Of a stretch of DNA of 64,000 nt, positions 59,666 through 64,000 are shown one piece after another. The position numbers were made by a program, and so were the translations under genes. Below the pieces are notes generated by a model. The model saw only the letters and a program-made list of their open reading frames with translations. It was not told the origin of the DNA and searched no databases. The DNA comes from Thermoflexaceae bacterium (lineage in GTDB: Bacteria > Chloroflexota > Dehalococcoidia > Tepidiformales > Tepidiformaceae). Every line of letters begins with the position of its first letter. Positions within the stretch are counted from its first letter, which is position 1. The stretch lies in NCBI GenBank assembly GCA_015075555.1, contig JABTUD010000002.1, positions 1,178,001 through 1,242,000 on the forward strand. The letters run 5' to 3'.

Positions 59666-60427
59666 TCAGAAGGGACGGATCTCCCTCGCGTAGTCGAGGC
59701 CCCGGTTGACGGTGACGCGCATGATGGCGCCGGCCTTTGAGTCGTCCTCGACCAGCTCGATCACGCCGGCGGCAACGTCGCCGGGGCGCAGGATGCCGCC
59801 CACGAGCTTCTTCAGCTCCTCGAGCCGCGCTTCGCCTTCCTCGCCACCCTGGTGCACGAGGGGCGTATCGGTGAAGGTCGGGCAGACGGCGTTGACGCGG
59901 ATGCCTTCGGCCGAGAGGTAGGCGAGCGAGCGGCTGAAGTTCACCACGCCGGCCTTGGCGGCGGCATAGACGGGGTTGTTGGGCATGGGCAGAAGCCCGC
60001 CCATCGAGGCGGTGTTCACGATCACCCCGCCGCCGAGCCGCCTCATCTCCCGGACGGCGATTCGGGTGGCATCGATGACGGCCGTGAGATCGATGTCGAT
60101 GACACGCTCGAACTCGCGGGTTTCGTCGCCGAAGAGGTCTTCGCGTTCGCCGATGCCGGCGTTGTTGCAAACGATGTCGAACCGTCCAAAGTGGTCCAGG
60201 CAGGCGGCGAAGGCCGCCGCCAGGTCCTCGGTCTGGGTCACATCGCAGCGGCGGAACAGGGAGACACCGCCGCGGGCACCAAGCAGGTCGACGGTCTCGC
60301 GGCCGGCCTTTTCGTCGATGTCGGCAACGATGACCTTCGCCCCCTTGAGCACGAGCGCGAGGGCGATAGCGCGCCCGATACCGGACCCGGCGCCCGAAAC
60401 GACCGCCGCCTTACCATTGATCTCCAT
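59666..60427 (-). CDS. SDR-family oxidoreductase
   Basis: A 253-residue SDR from ATG 60425-60427: V-S-G-A-G-S-G-I-G-R, D-I-D after strand 2 (NAD), N-N-A-G, N-T-A-S-M, Y-A-A-A-K and P-T-F-T-D-T-P. Complete catalytic set. Monocistronic, divergent from the carbonic anhydrase gene. Substrate unknown. Confidence 0.9.
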   Translation of the reverse strand: MEINGKAAVVSGAGSGIGRAIALALVLKGAKVIVADIDEKAGRETVDLLGARGGVSLFRRCDVTQTEDLAAAFAACLDHFGRFDIVCNNAGIGEREDLFGDETREFERVIDIDLTAVIDATRIAVREMRRLGGGVIVNTASMGGLLPMPNNPVYAAAKAGVVNFSRSLAYLSAEGIRVNAVCPTFTDTPLVHQGGEEGEARLEELKKLVGGILRPGDVAAGVIELVEDDSKAGAIMRVTVNRGLDYAREIRPF

Positions 60428-60569
60428 CGCCAATCCCCGGAACGCCCTTGCGGGCGGTGTTTTCCGCGACTCTACCAGCCCGGCCGGTTTCTGGCTCGGT
60501 CCATCCTGTGCCCATACGATGGGCCAGACGGCCAGTGCGGGCCGCAACGATCAACCTGGAGCCGTTCCC

Positions 60570-61133
60570 ATGCCTGTCTATGCCGTGGGCGAAAAGAAGC
60601 CAGCCATCCACCCCGATGCGTTTATTGCGCCGACGGCTTCCATCGTGGGGGACGTCACCATCCATGCCGGGGCGTCGGTCTGGTACGCGGCGGTGGTGCG
60701 CGGAGACACGTCGTACGTGGTCATCGAAGCTGGCGCGAACGTCCAGGATGGCGCGGTGGTGCACGGGCGGGCCGGTCTGCCCGCCCTCATCGGCGCTGAG
60801 GCTTCCATCGCCCACAACTGCGTGGTTCACGGCGCCGTCATCGGGCCGCGTGCCCTCATCGGCAATGGGGCGCTGGTGCTCGATGGCGCGAAGGTGGGGG
60901 CCGGGTCGCTCATCGCGGCCGGGTCGGTGGTGCTGCTGGGGGCGGAGATCCCGGCGGGGGTGCTGGCTGCGGGAACCCCGGCGGTGGTGAAGCGCCCCAT
61001 CGCCGGCAGCGCTTCGGAGGAGTGGATTACCGGCAACCCCGGGCGCTATGCGGCGCTCGCCCGCGAGCACGCGGCTTCCGTTCGCGAAATCAGCCGGGCG
61101 GAGGCAATGCCGGGGGCTGCTGGCGGTCCTTAG
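60570..61133 (+). CDS. Gamma-class carbonic anhydrase family protein
   Basis: A 187-residue left-handed beta-helix: hexapeptide repeats (FIAPTASIVGDVTIHAGASV), the conserved V-R-G-D-T/N, and metal histidines in V-V-H-G, I-A-H-N and V-V-H-G. The R-G-D and three His fit gamma carbonic anhydrase-like trimers that hydrate CO2, although many homologues are inactive. ATG 60570; convergent overlap of 4 bp with the next gene. Confidence 0.92.
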   Translation: MPVYAVGEKKPAIHPDAFIAPTASIVGDVTIHAGASVWYAAVVRGDTSYVVIEAGANVQDGAVVHGRAGLPALIGAEASIAHNCVVHGAVIGPRALIGNGALVLDGAKVGAGSLIAAGSVVLLGAEIPAGVLAAGTPAVVKRPIAGSASEEWITGNPGRYAALAREHAASVREISRAEAMPGAAGGP

Positions 61134-62263
61134 GGAGGCGCCAGCGCCCGCTGAAAACGTTCCTCCCAGACGGCATGGACGGGCTTCAGGGCGCCGGTGA
61201 TCTCTACCATCCCCATGCTCGCGAAGTGAGTGAGGATGGACACCTGGTCGGGGGTGAACCCCCAGCCGGGCTCGCTCAGGTCGAGGTCCTGGTAGAGGAG
61301 GAGAATCGCCAGCTCGGCCTGGACGCCTTCGAGCAGGTCAAACATGCGCTGGTAGTAGGCGGCCTGGTTGGCGGGGGAGTTGTTGGGCCCGCCCGCCGAG
61401 CCCCAACCTCCCTCGGCCATGAGGAGCGGCTTACCGCTTGCCACCTGGAAGCGCCGGAAGTAGTCGATGGGGATCTCCGCGGGCGAAGAGAAGCTGAAGC
61501 CCGGGTACGAGGAAAGGCCCACGACATCGACATCGAATTCGCGCGTGAGGGCGAACTGGTCCACATCGGACTTCGGCCAGGGCGGCAGCTGCCAGGCGTT
61601 GTCGACCTGGAACGAGACGAAGATGCGCGACGATGGGCTGAGCTGCCTTATCTGCGGGGCAAGGCGGTTGCACATGTCGCGAATGATCTCGTAGAGCTCC
61701 CTGTCGCCCGTGGCGCGAATGGTATTGATCTCGCTCGCCAGGCCGATGTAGGCGGGCTTGAACGCGGAGACGAGCGCGAGCACCCACGCCTCGTGGATAG
61801 CGCGCGTGGCGGGGTCCTTCAGCGTGCGGCCGTTCTTGATCGCCTCGGGCGGCTCCTGGGTGCGGTGAAGGCCGTCGAGGGGGTCCACGAGCAGGACGAG
61901 CTTGAGCCCGCTCCCGCGCAGCAGGTTGACCAGGCCGGTGAAGTCCTCGGCGATGATCTTCTCGTAGGAATCCCCGGCGCCAATCCTGGTCCAGGGCACC
62001 GGGCGCTGGATCATGACGTGGTCGCTCACCTTGATCACCTGCTGGACCCATTCGAGAACAGCGGGGACGGTGGGGCGTGAAGCCTGGACGAAGAAGCCCA
62101 TCCCGTAGCTGCGGGAGGGCGTGCGCGCCTCGTCGGTGGCGACGCCGGGGACGACGATTCGCGCCGTGGGCGACGGCACCGCCGCCGTGGAGGCCTGTTG
62201 CCTGGTGCAGGCCGTGAGCGCGAGGGCGCAGATGACCGCCCCCACGGCAACTGCGAAGAGCAT
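61130..62263 (-). CDS. Putative secreted TIM-barrel (glycoside hydrolase-like) lipoprotein
   Basis: About 377 residues from ATG 62261-62263: hydrophobic leader ending C-A-L-A-L-T-A-C (lipobox-like). A TIM-barrel-like body follows with I-G-L-A-S-E-I-N-T-I (acid/base-type Glu after strand 4), G-L-S-S-Y-P-G-F and L-L-M-A-E-G-G-W-G-S (nucleophile-type Glu after strand 7). The placement of the two glutamates resembles clan A glycosidases such as GH53, but identity is too low to name a family. A GTG at 62272 is an alternative start. Confidence 0.68.
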   Translation of the reverse strand: MLFAVAVGAVICALALTACTRQQASTAAVPSPTARIVVPGVATDEARTPSRSYGMGFFVQASRPTVPAVLEWVQQVIKVSDHVMIQRPVPWTRIGAGDSYEKIIAEDFTGLVNLLRGSGLKLVLLVDPLDGLHRTQEPPEAIKNGRTLKDPATRAIHEAWVLALVSAFKPAYIGLASEINTIRATGDRELYEIIRDMCNRLAPQIRQLSPSSRIFVSFQVDNAWQLPPWPKSDVDQFALTREFDVDVVGLSSYPGFSFSSPAEIPIDYFRRFQVASGKPLLMAEGGWGSAGGPNNSPANQAAYYQRMFDLLEGVQAELAILLLYQDLDLSEPGWGFTPDQVSILTHFASMGMVEITGALKPVHAVWEERFQRALAPP

Positions 62264-62315
62264 CCGGTACACGCGCAAACCGTACGCATCGGCCACGGCC
62301 ACGTCTACCCCCTGC

Positions 62316-63638
62316 TCAGAGAATCGGCAGGTACTCCGCAAGCTCAAAGTCGGTGACGTGGCGGCGGTAACGGTCCCATTCGATGCGCTTGTTGGCGATG
62401 AGGCTCTCGAAGGTGTGGTCGCCAAGCACCTGGCGCACGAGGGCGGACTTCTCGGCCTCATCGATGGCTTCAAGGAGGCTGCCGGGGAGCGTGGTGATGC
62501 CCAGGCCGGAGCGCTCGGCGGCGGTAAGCTCAAAGACGTTCCCCTCAAACGGTGGCGGGGGCGTCATCTCCTTCTCGATGCCATCGAGCCCGGCGGCGAG
62601 CATCATGGCAAAGACCAGGTAGGGGTTGCAGGCGGAATCGGGTGAGCGGTATTCGACGCGCGTGTGGGTCTCGCTGCCCGGCTTGTATTCGGGGATACGG
62701 ATGAGGTCGCTGCGGTTGCGACGCGCCCAGCTGACATAGACAGGGGCTTCGAATCCCGGGAGCAGGCGCTTGTAGCTGTTCACCCACTGGTTCGTGACCA
62801 GCGTCATGGCGCGGGCGTGGTGGAGGAGGCCGGCGATATAGCTGCGCGCAAGGGCGCTGAGGTGGAGCGGGTCGGCATCGTTGAAGAAGGCGTTCCGTTC
62901 GCCCTTGAAGAGCGATTGGTGGACGTGCATGCCCGAGCCGTTCTGGTCGGCGATGGGCTTGGGCATGAAGGTGGCGTAGACCCCGTTAGCGAGCGCGATC
63001 TCTTTCACCACGAGGCGGTAGGTCATGGCGGCGTCGGCCATGGTCATGGCATCGGTGTAGCGCAGTGCGATCTCGTGCTGGCTGGGAGCGACCTCGTGGT
63101 GGCTGTACTCGACCTCGATGCCCATGGCTTCAAGGGTGAGGACGGTCTCGCGGCGGAGGTCACTGGCGGCGTCGGCCGTCTGGTCGAAGTAGCCCCCGCG
63201 ATCGAGGGTCTCCGTGGAGGCGGAGTTGCGGAAGTAGAAGTACTCCAGCTCGGGGCTGACATAGAAGGTGTAGCCGAGATCGGCGGCGCGTTTGAGCTGG
63301 CGGCGCAGAACGTAGCGGGGGTCGCCTTCGAAAGGGCGGCCATCGGGAGTGTAGATGTCGCAGAACATGCGCGCCACGCCGGGCTCCCGGGGGCGCCAGG
63401 GGACCAGCTGGAAGGTGGTGGGGTCGGGCATGGCGAGCATGTCGGACTCATCGATGCGGGCGAAGCCTTCGATGGAAGAGCCATCGAAGCCCATCCCTTC
63501 ATCGAGGGCCTTCTCCAGCTCCTCGACGGTGATCGCGAAGCTTTTCAGGGCGCCGACGATATCGGTGAACCAGAGCCGGATGAACTTGACCCCGTTCTCG
63601 CGGCACGCCGAGATCACATAGCTTGTGGTTTCACTCAT
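62316..63638 (-). CDS. glnA: Glutamine synthetase, type I
   Basis: A 440-residue GSI: N-terminal F-T-D-I-V-G-A-L-K-S, G-F-D-G-S-S-I-E-G-F, catalytic P-E-L-E-Y-F metal region, V-E-Y-S-H-H-E-V-A-P-S-Q-H-E, N-G-S-G-M-H-V-H-Q-S and N-P-Y-L-V-F-A-M. The length is of the short GSI-alpha class, and the adenylylation-loop Tyr motif is not seen, so feedback control by GlnR-like means is more likely than adenylylation. It joins ammonia to glutamate with ATP. Confidence 0.95.
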   Translation of the reverse strand: MSETTSYVISACRENGVKFIRLWFTDIVGALKSFAITVEELEKALDEGMGFDGSSIEGFARIDESDMLAMPDPTTFQLVPWRPREPGVARMFCDIYTPDGRPFEGDPRYVLRRQLKRAADLGYTFYVSPELEYFYFRNSASTETLDRGGYFDQTADAASDLRRETVLTLEAMGIEVEYSHHEVAPSQHEIALRYTDAMTMADAAMTYRLVVKEIALANGVYATFMPKPIADQNGSGMHVHQSLFKGERNAFFNDADPLHLSALARSYIAGLLHHARAMTLVTNQWVNSYKRLLPGFEAPVYVSWARRNRSDLIRIPEYKPGSETHTRVEYRSPDSACNPYLVFAMMLAAGLDGIEKEMTPPPPFEGNVFELTAAERSGLGITTLPGSLLEAIDEAEKSALVRQVLGDHTFESLIANKRIEWDRYRRHVTDFELAEYLPIL

Positions 63639-63711
63639 GCCTCACTCCGCCACAAAGGATAGCGCGCTCATGTTACGCGCGCGTGTCAGGCGGCGGGGCC
63701 CGGGTTGGGGG

Positions 63712-63912
63712 TCAGACAGACTCGAACTGGAGCGAACGGAGTGCAGCCAGGGGAACCCGCGACCGGACGCCCAGGATCTCAACCCCAACCACCTGATTGT
63801 CTTCGTTGAAGTCAAGGATGATCCCGGGCTGCACCTCTTCTGATTCCACAATTGGCGAGTCATCGAGGCGCAGGTACAGGGCATCGGCCTGTTCGTCTAC
63901 TCCAAGCTTCAT
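63712..63912 (-). CDS. DUF2283 family protein
   Basis: 66 residues: D-E-Q-A-D-A-L-Y-L-R-L-D-D-S, E-V-Q-P-G-I-I-L-D-F-N-E-D-N-Q-V-V-G-V-E-I-L-G-V-R-S-R. This closely fits DUF2283, a small beta-barrel family often near toxin-antitoxin or nuclease genes, though here it stands alone upstream of glnA. Function unknown. Confidence 0.9.
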   Translation of the reverse strand: MKLGVDEQADALYLRLDDSPIVESEEVQPGIILDFNEDNQVVGVEILGVRSRVPLAALRSLQFESV

Positions 63913-64000
63913 GGCACTCTGCCTCTCATTCGCCTGTCAAAGAACGCCGTAACCACGACCGGGGGGTCGAATCGGGGCGAAAAACCACCCGCAGGACCCT

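Overview
The window is about 64 kb of high-GC chromosomal DNA. It looks like a Chloroflexota bacterium, probably of the Dehalococcoidia/Tepidiforma/SAR202 side. The grounds are an F420-type LLM oxidoreductase, many unlinked acyl-CoA dehydrogenases, SDRs and enoyl-CoA hydratases, lipoproteins with long Pro/Thr/Ser linkers, stand-alone class III cyclases, a LexA box of the CGAAC-N4-GTTCG type, and frequent GTG/TTG starts. This assignment is inference; no rRNA is present.

Layout. 0-4.2 kb: end of an LLM oxidoreductase, an alpha/beta hydrolase fused to an anchored Pro/Thr stalk, and a chemoreceptor gene broken by about seven frameshifts. 4.2-4.7 kb: purine-rich and dispersed repeats. 4.7-10.1 kb: a defence-like island with a small HTH gene, an orphan DNA methyltransferase, and a GHKL (MutL/MORC-like) ATPase operon. 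An IS481-family element has split the ATPase gene; removing it in silico restores the frame exactly. 10-22.5 kb: SDR, DUF4097 plus cyclase pair, oligopeptide ABC ATPase, lexA with its own SOS box, PIG-L deacetylase, M19 dipeptidase, QueG-like reductase carrying a repeat-derived insert, acyl-CoA synthetase-like protein, and a ZnuABC-type metal transporter. 22.5-34.4 kb: acyl-CoA metabolism, a VapBC module, a hydrolase-cyclase fusion, HDOD protein, MFS transporter, nitroreductase and cupin. 34.4-39 kb: EamA exporter, larB-larC, small membrane proteins.

39.1-40.5 kb is the most notable part. Two consecutive genes each contain one in-frame UGA exactly where a redox cysteine is expected: U-P-D-C in a GrdB-like reductase and W-U-T-T-C in a thioredoxin-fold lipoprotein. 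Each UGA is followed, 23 nt before the apical loop, by a 7-bp hairpin whose loop starts CGUG, which fits bacterial SECIS elements. I read these as a two-gene selenoprotein operon that normal ORF calling splits into four fragments.

40.6-64 kb: methyltransferase, DUF2164-glyA, lipoproteins, an NYN-domain nuclease gene bracketed by near-identical 54-bp direct repeats beside tRNA-Pro(CGG), an XdhC-like protein, a peptide ABC transporter (SBP with a frameshifted Tat leader, two permeases), OtsB, oxidoreductases, FKBP and LysM lipoproteins, an ArsR-MMPL-DUF2892 operon, a 57-aa gene with a clear terminator, gamma carbonic anhydrase, glutamine synthetase and DUF2283.

The genes suggest an aerobic or facultative heterotroph using CoA-linked oxidation, extensive redox chemistry (including selenium) and ABC uptake. 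No rRNA, CRISPR array or prophage was seen.
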